DNA from: Guyparkeria sp046540515
Lineage (GTDB): Bacteria; Pseudomonadota; Gammaproteobacteria; Halothiobacillales; Halothiobacillaceae
Reading direction: 5' to 3'
Length of the DNA stretch: 64,000 bases
Assembly (NCBI RefSeq): GCF_046540515.1
Contig: NZ_JBKHFB010000001.1
Coordinates: 1 to 64,000, forward strand
Of the stretch, positions 24,536 through 33,639 are shown one piece after another. Both the position numbers and the translations under genes were made by a program. Every line of letters starts with the position of its first letter. Position 1 is the first letter of the stretch. The notes under the pieces were generated by a model. It worked only from the letters and a program-made list of their open reading frames with translations. It had not been told where the DNA came from and searched no databases.

Positions 24536-25506
24536 CGTACGCGCGCATCACCGGCACCGGCAGCTACCTGCCGGAACGCATCATGACCAATCACGATCTC
24601 GAGCAGATCGTGGATACCTCCGACAGCTGGATTCGCGAGCGTACCGGCATCGAGCAACGCCACATCGCCGCCGAGGGCCAGCTCACCTCCGACCTGGCCG
24701 AACCGGCGGCGCGCCGCGCCCTGGAAGCCGCCGGCCGCGTGCCCGAGGAGGTCGACCTGATCATCGTCGCGACCACCACGCCCGATCGCACCTTTCCCTC
24801 GACCGCCTGCCTGCTGCAGCAGAAGCTCGGCATCCACGGCTCGCCGGCCTTCGACGTGCAGGCGGTCTGCACCGGTTTCGTCTACGCGCTGTCGGTGGCC
24901 GACAAGTTCATCAAGACGGGTTCGGCCCGCTGCGCCCTGGTCGTCGGTGCCGAGACCCTCTCGCGGATCGTCAACTGGTCCGATCGCAATACCTGCGTGC
25001 TGTTTGCCGACGGGGCCGGGGCGGTGGTGCTGGAGGCCTCGGACGAGCCCGGCATCATCCGCACCGACATCCACGCCGACGGCAGTTACGAGTCGCTGCT
25101 GACCACCGCCAAGCCCGATCCGGCGACCACCGACCCTGAACGGCTGGCCGACGGCACCGCCTTCATCGAGATGCGGGGCAACGAGGTGTTCCGCATGGCG
25201 GTCAACACCCTGGGGCGTATCGCTGACCAGACGGTCGAGGCCGCCGGCATGAAGCCGAGCGACATCGACTGGCTGGTCCCGCACCAGGCGAACGTTCGCA
25301 TCATCCAGGCCACGGCGCGCAAGCTGGGCATGTCGATGGACCGTGTGGTGGTGACCGTCGACCGGCACGGCAACACCTCGGCGGCCTCGGTGCCGCTGGC
25401 GCTGGACGTGGCGGTGCGTGACGGGCGCATCAAGCGTGGCGATGTCATCCTCACCGAGGCCTTCGGTGGCGGGTTCACCTGGGGGTCCGCGCTGCTGCGC
25501 TACTGA
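24532..25506 (+). CDS. fabH: 3-oxoacyl-ACP synthase III (FabH)
   Basis: Condensing enzyme that starts type II fatty-acid synthesis by joining acetyl-CoA to malonyl-ACP. The 324-residue protein shows the full Cys-His-Asn triad: C113 in AVCTGF, H251 in PHQANVRI and N281 in HGNTSA. SADKFIK-like and GAGAVVLEA segments also match KASIII. It is coupled to plsX by a 4-base overlap. No fabD, fabG or acpP follows, unlike in E. coli; the next gene encodes a CYTH protein. Confidence 0.97.
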   Translation: MTYARITGTGSYLPERIMTNHDLEQIVDTSDSWIRERTGIEQRHIAAEGQLTSDLAEPAARRALEAAGRVPEEVDLIIVATTTPDRTFPSTACLLQQKLGIHGSPAFDVQAVCTGFVYALSVADKFIKTGSARCALVVGAETLSRIVNWSDRNTCVLFADGAGAVVLEASDEPGIIRTDIHADGSYESLLTTAKPDPATTDPERLADGTAFIEMRGNEVFRMAVNTLGRIADQTVEAAGMKPSDIDWLVPHQANVRIIQATARKLGMSMDRVVVTVDRHGNTSAASVPLALDVAVRDGRIKRGDVILTEAFGGGFTWGSALLRY

Positions 25507-25545
25507 ACGCCCCACCGAGTTTCAATCCACTACCCGGAGACGTGC

Positions 25546-26013
25546 ATGGCCAAGGAAATCGAACGCAAGTTCCTGTTGGCCAGTGATGCCTGGCGCCACC
25601 AGATCGAGCGCTCCGAGCGCATGGTTCAGGGGTATCTGAACGACCAGGGGCCGGTGTCGGTGCGAGCGCGCATCGCCGGCTCGCGGGCATGGCTGAACAT
25701 CAAGAGCCGCACGCTCGGTATCTCCCGCGACGAGTTCGAGTACGAAATCCCGTTGACCGACGCCGAGCGGATGCTCGACCACCTGACCACCGGACCGGTG
25801 ATCGACAAGACCCGGCATTTCGTCACCTACGGCGAGCACCTGTGGGAGATCGACGAGTTTCACGGCGAGAACGACGGCCTGGTCGTCGCCGAGGTGGAGC
25901 TCGAGTCCGTGGACCAGCCGTTCCACCGACCGGACTGGTTGGGCGACGAGGTGTCGGATGATGCCAGGTACTACAACGTCTCGCTGGTTAAAAATCCTTA
26001 CAGTCAGTGGTAA
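25546..26013 (+). CDS. CYTH-domain phosphatase (triphosphate tunnel metalloenzyme)
   Basis: A 155-residue cytosolic protein with the CYTH signature E-x-E-x-K at its start (E4, E6, K8 in MAKEIERKFL). Paired basic and acidic strands follow, such as VRARI, WLNIKSR and FEYEIPL, which line the triphosphate tunnel. Short single-domain bacterial members like this usually hydrolyse inorganic tripolyphosphate with magnesium or manganese. GGAGACGTGC precedes the ATG. It lies 39 bases downstream of fabH, so it could be the distal gene of that operon. Adenylate cyclase activity, known for some class IV relatives, is less likely but not excluded. Confidence 0.88.
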   Translation: MAKEIERKFLLASDAWRHQIERSERMVQGYLNDQGPVSVRARIAGSRAWLNIKSRTLGISRDEFEYEIPLTDAERMLDHLTTGPVIDKTRHFVTYGEHLWEIDEFHGENDGLVVAEVELESVDQPFHRPDWLGDEVSDDARYYNVSLVKNPYSQW

Positions 26014-26164
26014 ATTGCCGGCTGGATGCGCGCTGGTGGCTTGGGACGAGTTTTTCGGGGCCGGGCGGAAGCAGGGTCAAGGCTGACGGGCCTGCTGTCT
26101 GCAGGGCAGTGGACACGGTGAGTAGCCGACGCAGGCTTGTTCGCACCAAGACGAAGGGTTGCCG

Positions 26165-26803
26165 ATGATTCGGGTCATGATTGTTGATGATCACACGATG
26201 GTCCGCGCCGCGATCAGTCACCTGGTCGGCGGCGTGTCGGACATCGAAGTGGTCGCCGAGGCCGACAGTGGCGAGCGGGCCCTCGAGAAGGTGCGCACCG
26301 GGGGCATTGACGCGATTCTCTGCGACATCCACATGCCGGGCATGGGCGGCTACGAGTGCCTCAAGCGCGCTCACCAGGTCCACCCGAGTCTCGGGCTGGT
26401 CGCCCTGACGGCCGAGGCCGACGTCAGCCTGGCGCGTCAGGTGCTCGACTGCGGCGTGCACGCCTACGTCACCAAGGATGCCGACCCGGACGAGTTGATC
26501 AGCGCCATCCGCAAGGCCGCCGAGGGCAAGCGTTACGTCTCCAGTCGCATCGCCCAGGAGATCGCCCTGCAGAACGGCCGATCCGAGGACGATCCCTTCG
26601 AGGTGCTGTCCGGCCGCGAGCAGCAGGTGCTGCGCATGATCCTCGACGGCAAGAACAATACCCTGATCGCCGAGGCGCTCTGCGTCAGCCCCAAGACGAT
26701 CAGCACCTACCGCGCCCGCATCCACGAGAAGCTCGGGGTCAGTACCGACATCGACCTGCTGCGGTTGGCGGTCAAGGCCGGTCGCACGGTCCTGTCCGCC
26801 TGA
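26165..26803 (+). CDS. uvrY: Response regulator UvrY/GacA
   Basis: A 212-residue NarL/FixJ-type response regulator. The receiver domain (1-120) has the acidic pair D8-D9, phospho-acceptor D54 in ILCDIHMPG and the conserved lysine in AYVTKDA. The C-terminal LuxR-type helix-turn-helix contains LSGREQQVLRMI and NTLIAEALCVSPKTISTYRARIHEKL. Location directly upstream of uvrC is diagnostic for UvrY/GacA, which with the BarA/GacS kinase drives CsrB-type small RNAs and so controls carbon storage, motility and biofilm. The start ATG at 26165 was preferred over TTG at 26159 because GAAGGG lies at proper distance. Confidence 0.94.
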   Translation: MIRVMIVDDHTMVRAAISHLVGGVSDIEVVAEADSGERALEKVRTGGIDAILCDIHMPGMGGYECLKRAHQVHPSLGLVALTAEADVSLARQVLDCGVHAYVTKDADPDELISAIRKAAEGKRYVSSRIAQEIALQNGRSEDDPFEVLSGREQQVLRMILDGKNNTLIAEALCVSPKTISTYRARIHEKLGVSTDIDLLRLAVKAGRTVLSA

Positions 26804-26819
26804 TCTTCCTCCCGTTTTG

Positions 26820-28661
26820 ATGACCGACCGGTTTGATGCCAAGGCCTTTCTGGCCCGCGTGACCGAGCGTCCCGGCGTCTACCGCATGCTGGATGCCGAC
26901 GGCGAGATCCTCTACGTCGGCAAGGCACGTAACCTCAAGAATCGACTTTCCAGCTATTTCCGTGGCACGCCCGCGGCGATCAAGACCCGTCGTCTGGTCG
27001 AGCAGGTCGCGGACGTCGAGATCACCACCACCCAGACCGAGGCCGAGGCGCTGCTCCTGGAGAGCAACCTGATCAAGGCCCATCGGCCGCGCTACAACGT
27101 CCTGTTGCGCGACGACAAGAGCTATCCCTGGATCTACGTCTCGACCAACGACCGCTTCCCGCGCCTGGCCTATCACCGCGGCTCGCGCAAGCGCCCCGGG
27201 CGGTATTTCGGACCGTACCCTTCCGCCGGCGCCGTACGCGAGACCCTCAACCTGCTCGAGAAGGTCTTCAAGGTCCGCCAGTGCGAGGACAGCGTGTTCA
27301 GGAACCGTTCGCGCCCCTGCCTCCAGTACCAGATCGAACGCTGCAAGGCGCCCTGCGTGGACTACGTCGACGAGGCCGAGTATCGCCAGGACGTCGAGGA
27401 CACCATGGCGTTCCTCTCCGGGCGCAGCCAGAAACTGATCGACGATCTGGTCGCGCGCATGGAAAAGGCGGCCGTCGAACTCGATTTCGAGCAGGCCGCC
27501 GCCCTGCGCGACCAGATCGGCATGCTGCGCGCGGTCAGCCAGCAGCAGGGCATTACCGGCATGTCCGGAGACGCCGACGTCGTCGCCCAGATCAGCGAGC
27601 AGGGCACCACCGCCGTTGGCGTGGCCACCATCCGCGATGGTCGGCACCTGGGTACCCGGCATTTCTTCCCGGACGTGCCGGCCGACGCCGCCCCGGCGGA
27701 GGTGATCAGCGGCTTTCTGGGTCTGTACTACAGCGACCGCGACCTGCCACGGCGCATCCTTTGCGACTACCTGCCGGAGGATGCCGAGTGGCTGGCCGGG
27801 GTGTTCGCCGAGCAGGCCGGCCATCGCGTCGAATTGCTGGTGCCTCGACGTGGCAAGGCGCGGGCCTGGCTGGAGGACACGCGCGAGAACGCCCGGATCG
27901 CGCTCAACGAGCGGCTGGTCAGCCGCCGGGGTCTCACGCGTCGTTTCGAGGCGCTGGGCGAATGGCTCGCCATGGACCGGATCGAGCGGATCGAGTGTTT
28001 CGATATCTCCCACACCCAGGGCGAATTGACGGTAGCCTCCTGCGTGGTCTTCGGTCCGGAGGGTCCGCGCAAGGACCAGTACCGCCGTTACCACATCGAG
28101 GGCATCGCGCCGGGCGACGACTACGCCGCCATGCATCAGGCTCTCACAAGGCGTTTCGATCGGGCCGTGCGCGAGTCCGGCGTGCTGCCGGACGTGCTGC
28201 TGATCGACGGCGGCAAGGGTCAACTCGCCCAGGCGATCGACGTGCTGGCCGAGCGCGAGCTGACCGACCGGGTTCGGGTGATCGGGGTCGCCAAGGGGCC
28301 GGAGCGTCGTCCCGGCGAGGAAACGCTGATCCAGCCGCTGGCCGGTGCGCCGGGGCTGTACACCGAGGACCACCTCGGCCCGCACGACCCGGCCCTGCAC
28401 CTGATCCAGCAGGTTCGCGACGAGGCGCACCGTTTCGCGATCACCGGCCATCGTGCCCGCCGGCAGAAGGCCCGCACCCAGTCCGACCTGGAACGCATTC
28501 CCGGGGTGGGCGGCAAGCGCCGCCAGGCATTGCTGAAGCACTTCGGCGGCATCCGTGGGCTCAGGGGGGCGAGCGTCGCCGAGCTGGCAAAGGTGCCCGG
28601 GATCTCGCCCGCGCTCGCCACTCGCATCCACGAGTGGTTCCACGAGGGAGGGACGGCGTGA
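26820..28661 (+). CDS. uvrC: Excinuclease ABC subunit C (UvrC)
   Basis: Nucleotide excision repair nuclease of 613 residues that cuts on both sides of a lesion once recruited by UvrB. The N-terminal GIY-YIG domain is seen as PGVYRMLD...EILYVGKARNLKNRL. A cysteine region (RPCLQYQIERCKAPC) and a UVR helix pair for UvrB binding (about 200-235) come next. The second catalytic RNase H-like domain includes ECFDISHTQGE and LIDGGKGQL. Two helix-hairpin-helix motifs close the protein (IPGVGGKRRQALLKHFGG). The ATG at 26820 follows the uvrY stop by 16 bases. An adjacent TTG at 26817 is a possible but unlikely start. Confidence 0.96.
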   Translation: MTDRFDAKAFLARVTERPGVYRMLDADGEILYVGKARNLKNRLSSYFRGTPAAIKTRRLVEQVADVEITTTQTEAEALLLESNLIKAHRPRYNVLLRDDKSYPWIYVSTNDRFPRLAYHRGSRKRPGRYFGPYPSAGAVRETLNLLEKVFKVRQCEDSVFRNRSRPCLQYQIERCKAPCVDYVDEAEYRQDVEDTMAFLSGRSQKLIDDLVARMEKAAVELDFEQAAALRDQIGMLRAVSQQQGITGMSGDADVVAQISEQGTTAVGVATIRDGRHLGTRHFFPDVPADAAPAEVISGFLGLYYSDRDLPRRILCDYLPEDAEWLAGVFAEQAGHRVELLVPRRGKARAWLEDTRENARIALNERLVSRRGLTRRFEALGEWLAMDRIERIECFDISHTQGELTVASCVVFGPEGPRKDQYRRYHIEGIAPGDDYAAMHQALTRRFDRAVRESGVLPDVLLIDGGKGQLAQAIDVLAERELTDRVRVIGVAKGPERRPGEETLIQPLAGAPGLYTEDHLGPHDPALHLIQQVRDEAHRFAITGHRARRQKARTQSDLERIPGVGGKRRQALLKHFGGIRGLRGASVAELAKVPGISPALATRIHEWFHEGGTA

Positions 28662-28763
28662 GCCCGCGGGCACGTCCGTCCACCAGAACGTGCGCCTGAT
28701 TCCGGGTTTCCGGCCGTCGGGGAGATCCTTTGCTAGGCTTGCGCCCGGTCATGACCTGATTAT

Positions 28764-28810
28764 GGAAACACTGCACGATTCGATGAACGCACGAATCGTG
28801 CAGTGTTTCC
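28764..28810. repeat. 19-bp perfect inverted repeat downstream of uvrC
   Basis: GGAAACACTGCACGATTCG at 28764-28782 is matched exactly by its reverse complement at 28792-28810, with a 9-base loop. Two more pairs continue after one mismatch on the outside. There is no T-run after the stem, only TTATCG. It lies 102 bases after the uvrC stop and 42 before the channel gene. It could end uvrC transcription or act as a protein- or recombinase-binding palindrome. Confidence 0.85.
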
Positions 28811-28852
28811 TTATCGACCGTCGACCACCGACCCACGCCGGAGACACCTTCC

Positions 28853-31222
28853 ATGCCCGCACCTCCCGCCGAACCCGCTCGCTGTCGTGCTTTTTGCGTG
28901 CCGGCCTGGCGCGCCCTCCTGGTCTCGCTCCTGCTTCTCTTCACGGTGCCCGGTCTTGCCCAGCAGGATGGCGCGTCGTCGGGGGGCGGCTCGAGCGCGG
29001 AGTCCGGTCAGTCCTCCGGGGCCGACGGCCCCTACGCGGGCCTGCTCGAGCTGCTCAAGGACCCGGCCAAGCGGGACGAGCTGATCGCCGAGCTCGAGCG
29101 GCTCTCATCAGGCGACCGGCAGGACGGGGCGGCCGGGAACGAATCCGCTCAGGACGCGGACGCCTCAGGGATCTCCGACGGCATCGCCTCCGGCCTGGTG
29201 GGCGTGGTCTCGGGTACCATGCAGGACATGGCAGGAGCGGCGTCGCGTCTCGCCGCCGGCGGGGTCGACATCGACTGGGTCGCGGTCGGCCAGTTGGCCT
29301 GGCGAGTGGTGGCCGCGCTGCTGATCGCCTACCTGGTGCTGGCGATCGGCCGGTGGCTTCTGGGTGGTGCCTGGCGACGCCTGGACGCCTTCGCGCAGTC
29401 GGCCACCTCGCGGCACCGCTTGTTCCGTACCGGCGCGGCGGCGCTGGCCAGCTTCGCTCTGGGCCTGGCGCTGCTGGCGCTGGCCTACATCGCCGCCCAG
29501 GCCAGCGTGTGGTGGCTGGCCGACGGGAACAAGACGGCCGGTGCCGTGCTGGGGCTCGCGCTGCAGGCATTCATCCTGGTCGAGGTAACCCGGCTGTTGG
29601 TCGGGACGGCGTTCGCGCCGGCCACGCCCGCCCTGCGCCTGTTTCGCCTGTCTAGGGAGGATTCCCGCTTCTGGGCCGGTTGGCTGTCGCGTGTGATCTG
29701 GCTCACGGGCTATGCCGGCATCTTCCTGGTGCCGGTGATCGAGCTGGCCGACCGTGATGATCTCGCCAGTGCGGTGGGATGGGGCGTGGCCGTGCTGGCG
29801 CTCGCCTACACATGGAGCCGTCTGTGGAAGGCCCGCGGCATGGTGAGTGATGCGCTCCTGGTGCGCGCCGACCGCAGCCGGCTGGCGGTATCGTCCTGGG
29901 CCTTGCGCCTGCTGGCGGTGAGCTGGCATTGGCTGGCAATGATCTATGCGACCGGCGTGTTCGTGGTGGCGGTCACCCGGCCGAGCGACTCGCTGCCGTT
30001 CGTGGCCCTCGCGACCGTCAAAACCGTGATCATCGTCGGCGCGGCCATCTTCGTCGCCGCCATGCTGACCCAGTGGATCGGTCGCGGGGTGCGCGTGCCC
30101 GAGCGGCTGCTTCATCGCATGCCGACCCTGCAGCTGCGTCTGAACACCTACGTACCGCTGATCCTGCGGATCCTTCGGGTCGTCATCGGCATCGTGGCGT
30201 TTTTCGGTGTGTTGACGGTCTGGAATCTGGCCGACATGTTCGCCTGGATGGGCAGCGACAGCGGCCGCTGGATGCTCGCGGCGGTGATCGACATCTCCAT
30301 CGTGCTGATCATCGCCTTGATCGTCTGGCTGGTGGCGACCGGATTGATCGAGGCGAAGCTCAACAGCGATGCCGGTATCCCCTCGGCGCGGCTACAGACG
30401 TTGCTGTCGCTGTTCCGCAACGCGATCGCCATTGCCCTGGTCACCATCACGGCGATGATCATTCTCTCGGAGCTGGGCGTGAACATCGGCCCGCTGCTGG
30501 CCGGCGCCGGCGTGCTGGGCCTGGCGATCGGGTTCGGCGCGCAGAAGATGGTCCAGGACGTGATCACCGGGGTGTTCATCCAGATCGAGAACGCTATCAA
30601 CACCGGTGACGTGATCACCGTCGCCGGCGTGACCGGGACGGCCGAGCGGCTGTCGATCCGCTCGGTCTCGATCCGGGATCTGTCGGGGACCGTGCATGTC
30701 GTCCCGTTCTCGTCGGTGGATATCGTCTCGAACTACATGCGCGAGTACGCCTTCCACAAGGGAGAGTACGGCATCGCCTATCGCGAGAATGTCGACGATG
30801 CGATCGCACAACTCAAGGCAGCGTTCGACGAACTGGCCGCCGATCCCGACTGGAAGGATTGCATCCTCGAGCCGGTCGATATCCCCGGTGTGGTCGCGCT
30901 GGCGGACAACTCGGTGAATATCCGCGTGATGATCAAGACCACACCGGGCAAGCAATGGGCGGTCGGTCGGGCCTACAACCGCCTGGTGAAGATTTACTTC
31001 GACAAGGCCGGTATCGAGATTCCGTTCCCGCACACCACGTTGTATTTCGGCGTGGACAAGGACGGCGAGGCGCCGCCGGCCAACCTGCGTCTGCTGAAAG
31101 GCGAGGAGGCGGTCGAGGATTTCGAGACCGAATCCGTTCGCAACAAGCGGCGCGGCAGGAAGCCCGATCGATCGAGCGGCAACGTGCCGGACAAGGACGA
31201 CGTCGACCTGCCGGAAGACTGA
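28853..31222 (+). CDS. ybiO: MscS-family mechanosensitive channel (YbiO-like)
   Basis: A 789-residue inner-membrane channel that opens under hypo-osmotic membrane tension to release solutes. It has a signal peptide (about 1-38, ending GLAQQ) and a short periplasmic region with LLELLKDPAKRDELIAELERL, similar to the start of E. coli YbiO. Around ten predicted helices follow. The pore helix and MscS beta domain read LLAGAGVLGLAIGFGAQKMVQDVITG and VERLSIR-type TAERLSIRSVSIRD. Overall order and length fit YbiO (741 residues) better than MscS or MscK. It is monocistronic, with a terminator at 31251. Confidence 0.9.
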   Translation: MPAPPAEPARCRAFCVPAWRALLVSLLLLFTVPGLAQQDGASSGGGSSAESGQSSGADGPYAGLLELLKDPAKRDELIAELERLSSGDRQDGAAGNESAQDADASGISDGIASGLVGVVSGTMQDMAGAASRLAAGGVDIDWVAVGQLAWRVVAALLIAYLVLAIGRWLLGGAWRRLDAFAQSATSRHRLFRTGAAALASFALGLALLALAYIAAQASVWWLADGNKTAGAVLGLALQAFILVEVTRLLVGTAFAPATPALRLFRLSREDSRFWAGWLSRVIWLTGYAGIFLVPVIELADRDDLASAVGWGVAVLALAYTWSRLWKARGMVSDALLVRADRSRLAVSSWALRLLAVSWHWLAMIYATGVFVVAVTRPSDSLPFVALATVKTVIIVGAAIFVAAMLTQWIGRGVRVPERLLHRMPTLQLRLNTYVPLILRILRVVIGIVAFFGVLTVWNLADMFAWMGSDSGRWMLAAVIDISIVLIIALIVWLVATGLIEAKLNSDAGIPSARLQTLLSLFRNAIAIALVTITAMIILSELGVNIGPLLAGAGVLGLAIGFGAQKMVQDVITGVFIQIENAINTGDVITVAGVTGTAERLSIRSVSIRDLSGTVHVVPFSSVDIVSNYMREYAFHKGEYGIAYRENVDDAIAQLKAAFDELAADPDWKDCILEPVDIPGVVALADNSVNIRVMIKTTPGKQWAVGRAYNRLVKIYFDKAGIEIPFPHTTLYFGVDKDGEAPPANLRLLKGEEAVEDFETESVRNKRRGRKPDRSSGNVPDKDDVDLPED

Positions 31223-31250
31223 TTCGTCCACTGTTTCGGATGGACACGAA

Positions 31251-31285
31251 AAAGCCCCGCCGTGGTCGCCACGTCGGGGCTTCGT
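31251..31285 (+). terminator. Terminator of the YbiO-like channel gene
   Basis: AAGCCCCG at 31252-31259 pairs with CGGGGCTT at 31275-31282, and inside it CGTGG (31261-31265) with CCACG (31269-31273). One mismatch separates the two stem parts. The flanks GAAA and CGTT allow use in either direction against the convergent haem protein gene. Confidence 0.8.
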
Positions 31286-31312
31286 TCTGGAAGGCGCTGA
31301 AGAAGCCGGGCG

Positions 31313-31906
31313 TCAGTCGTCCAGTTCGGCCGTGATGGAGAAGGCACCTCGAATGTCGCCTTTCGCGTAGCCGGTAGCCTGGTCGTCGGGATACAGGCGA
31401 TCGATTTCCGCCTTGAGCTTCGGGTCGACGTCCTGGCCGTGGCAGTTGAGGCAGACGCCTTCGGTGCCGATCGCCTTCATGAATCGCAGCTGCTTCTCCC
31501 CGTCGACCTTCTTGACCTCGTGCCAGGCAATCTCGTCGATCGGCGTGCCGTCGGCCTTGCGCTTCTCGAAATCCTGCATGACCGCTCGCTCCCAGTCAGT
31601 GGGTTCGGTCGCGCGTGGCTTGAGGCTGGTCCGGCGAAGCGTGAAGCCGCTCTCTTCGCTCAGGTCGGCGGCGATCTCCGGGGCGCGTTCGTTGCAGATC
31701 TGCACGGCGGCCATCGGGCCGCCTTCCTTCATGGCGGCCTGAAGCTCGCCCTTGAGCGTCTTGCCGAAGGTCTGCATGGTTGCCTTGTAGTCTTGGAGCT
31801 GCGCCTTCACGGCCTCCTCGTTGGCGTTGGCGTGCGCCGACATCGAGGCAAGGCCAAGCGCGGTGGCGGCCAGCAGTGAGGGGATGCGTACGGTTGGCTT
31901 TGTCAT
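31313..31906 (-). CDS. Periplasmic haem c protein with DUF3365/Tll0287-like domain
   Basis: A 197-residue exported protein. Residues 1-27 are a signal peptide (LLAATALGLASMSAHA). The mature domain resembles the DUF3365 or Tll0287-like fold, a PAS-related periplasmic module with one covalently bound haem. The single haem site is CLNCH near residue 152, and the terminal segment KGDIRGAFSI is a family hallmark. Such domains are used as redox or gas sensors when attached to kinases; this one is free-standing, so electron transfer or haem sensing with an unknown partner is possible. GGGAG precedes the ATG at 31906. It has its own upstream region. Confidence 0.87.
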   Translation of the reverse strand: MTKPTVRIPSLLAATALGLASMSAHANANEEAVKAQLQDYKATMQTFGKTLKGELQAAMKEGGPMAAVQICNERAPEIAADLSEESGFTLRRTSLKPRATEPTDWERAVMQDFEKRKADGTPIDEIAWHEVKKVDGEKQLRFMKAIGTEGVCLNCHGQDVDPKLKAEIDRLYPDDQATGYAKGDIRGAFSITAELDD

Positions 31907-32013
31907 CGGTGACTCCCTGGGTGTGCCAATGGATAAATAACGACTATCCGGGTAAGCACCAAGCTTATATTAGACCCCCGGGGTCCTTGCAAGACGGAAG
32001 GGTGTCGGCCAAC

Positions 32014-32043
32014 AAAAACGCCGCCCTCGTGTGAGGCCGGCGT
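32014..32043 (-). terminator. Terminator of the EipA-like lipoprotein gene
   Basis: On the minus strand, ACGCCGGCCTC and GAGGGCGGCGT form a stem with one internal mismatch and a 4-base loop, followed by TTTTTG. It lies 32 bases downstream of the stop at 32075. Confidence 0.85.
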
Positions 32044-32074
32044 GGAGAGGTGTCGTGATCGAGGTCGAGCCCGG

Positions 32075-32734
32075 TCAGAACGGGTTGTAGGACTTGCCCT
32101 GGGTGAACTGCATGTAGCCCACGCCGGCGCCCAGTCGCAGGCCGACCCCGACGCGGATCGGCGCGACCACGATCGACTGGCTGCGCAGATATTGCATGCC
32201 GACCCCCCCGACGACGAAGGCCGACCCGTTGACCCCGGCGAATCGCTGGAAGATCAGGTCGGGGCGCGGCAGGTTGTAGACCAGCATGAACACCCGGCCG
32301 GCATCGCCGCCGAAGTCCCAGCCGACCGACGGGCCCTGCCAGTAAACGGTCTGCTTTTCGCCGGACTTTGCCATGAACTCGCCCTTGCCGTAGCGCAGCC
32401 CGACCACGATGGCACCACCGCCTTCCTCGCCCTTGATGATCGCGTTGGGCCGACCGTAGTCGTCAAAGGCGCGGTCGACCGCGCGGGCGATGCCCTCGGC
32501 CGAGCCGCCCAGGAAGTCGACCGCCTCCTGGGTGGTCTCGTACTTGTCGTAGCCCTCGTCCTGATCGTTGGAGCCCTGTTCGCTCGACTGGTCGCTGTCT
32601 CCGTCCTGGCTGGCCGGCGCGCTGGCGCAGCCACCCAGGAGCAGGGCCATTGCCAGTGCCGCGAGCAGGGGCATCGTTCGGAAGCCGAACCGCGGGAGGG
32701 AAAAGCCGGTGAGGTCGGGAATGGAGCCTTGCAT
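32075..32734 (-). CDS. EipA-like (DUF1134) lipoprotein
   Basis: A 219-residue envelope protein. A hydrophobic signal (about 22-35) ends in the lipobox LLGGC, predicting lipidation at C36. A Gly/Ser/Asp/Gln-rich linker follows (about 37-60). The C-terminal domain (about 68-210) matches the DUF1134/EipA family, with GSAEGIARAVDRAF, GGAIVVGLRYG, PSVGWDFGGDAGRVFMLVYNL and a strand-rich ending. EipA of alphaproteobacteria is a small periplasmic beta-barrel needed for envelope integrity; the lipoprotein form here may be tethered to a membrane. The start at 32734 is uncertain: an internal ATG at codon 21 would give a signal of more usual length. Confidence 0.82.
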   Translation of the reverse strand: MQGSIPDLTGFSLPRFGFRTMPLLAALAMALLLGGCASAPASQDGDSDQSSEQGSNDQDEGYDKYETTQEAVDFLGGSAEGIARAVDRAFDDYGRPNAIIKGEEGGGAIVVGLRYGKGEFMAKSGEKQTVYWQGPSVGWDFGGDAGRVFMLVYNLPRPDLIFQRFAGVNGSAFVVGGVGMQYLRSQSIVVAPIRVGVGLRLGAGVGYMQFTQGKSYNPF

Positions 32735-33020
32735 GTTTCGAAAGTCCCTTGTTCAGAGTGAAACGGCGTGTTGAATGGATGGCTTTAGGGAGGGGTGTAC
32801 CAATCGGATGTTACCCCGGCCTTGCGAGCCGTTCGTCGTCCGCATGCGCCGAACGGCATCGGATTCGTGCAGAGGTTCCCTAAGCAGACCCATGCACCCG
32901 GCAAAAGTTGCGCGGGCCTGATCTCCGGCCATCCGGTTGACAACCTGCTGTTTTGTCGCAAGCATACGCGCTTTGCCGCGGGTAGGCCCGACGGCACCGT
33001 CTTTTCAACGGGATGACCGA

Positions 33021-33602
33021 ATGAGTATCAAGTCCGATCGCTGGATCTGTCGCATGGCCGAGGAGCAGGGCATGATCGAGCCGTTCGAGGCCGGCCAGGT
33101 GCGCAGCATGCCGGGTCCAGACGGCAAGATCGAGCCGATGGTGTCCTACGGCACCTCGAGCTACGGCTACGACGTGCGTTGCTCGAATCACTTCAAGGTG
33201 TTCACCAATATCAACACCACGATCGTCGATCCCAAGGCCTTCGACGAGCGCAGCTTCGTCGACGTGCATTCCGACGTCTGCATCATCCCGCCGAACTCGT
33301 TTGCCCTGGCGCACACGGTCGAGTACTTCCGCATTCCGCGCAACGTGTTGACCATCTGCCTGGGCAAGTCGACCTACGCCCGCTGCGGGATCATCGTCAA
33401 CGTCACCCCGCTCGAGCCCGAGTGGGAAGGCCACGTGACCCTCGAGTTCTCCAACACCACGCCGCTGCCGGCGAAGATCTACGCCAACGAGGGCGTGGCG
33501 CAGATGCTGTTCCTGGAGTCCGACGAGGTCTGCGAGACGTCCTACAAGGACCGTGGCGGCAAGTACCAGGGCCAGCGCGGCGTCACCCTGCCGACGGCCT
33601 GA
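33021..33602 (+). CDS. dcd: dCTP deaminase
   Basis: Deaminates dCTP to dUTP, feeding thymidylate synthesis. The 193 residues equal the E. coli length. The nucleotide-binding and catalytic region reads LGKSTYARCGI, then TPLEPEWEGHVTLEFSNTTPLPAKIYANEG, containing the catalytic glutamate. The start at 33021 (ATGAGTATC) matches the family N-terminus MSIKSDRWI; longer in-frame starts were rejected. It is monocistronic, ended by the terminator at 33640, and is divergent from the lipoprotein gene across about 285 bases in which no other gene is seen. Confidence 0.96.
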   Translation: MSIKSDRWICRMAEEQGMIEPFEAGQVRSMPGPDGKIEPMVSYGTSSYGYDVRCSNHFKVFTNINTTIVDPKAFDERSFVDVHSDVCIIPPNSFALAHTVEYFRIPRNVLTICLGKSTYARCGIIVNVTPLEPEWEGHVTLEFSNTTPLPAKIYANEGVAQMLFLESDEVCETSYKDRGGKYQGQRGVTLPTA

Positions 33603-33639
33603 TCGCCCCCGAGCGTCGGCCAGAGCCGGTCCGTTCCCC

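Noticed and set aside
32735..33020. Small open frames between the EipA-like gene and dcd
   Set aside because: Mutually overlapping on both strands without ribosome binding sites or conserved features; the region is better explained as divergent promoters.
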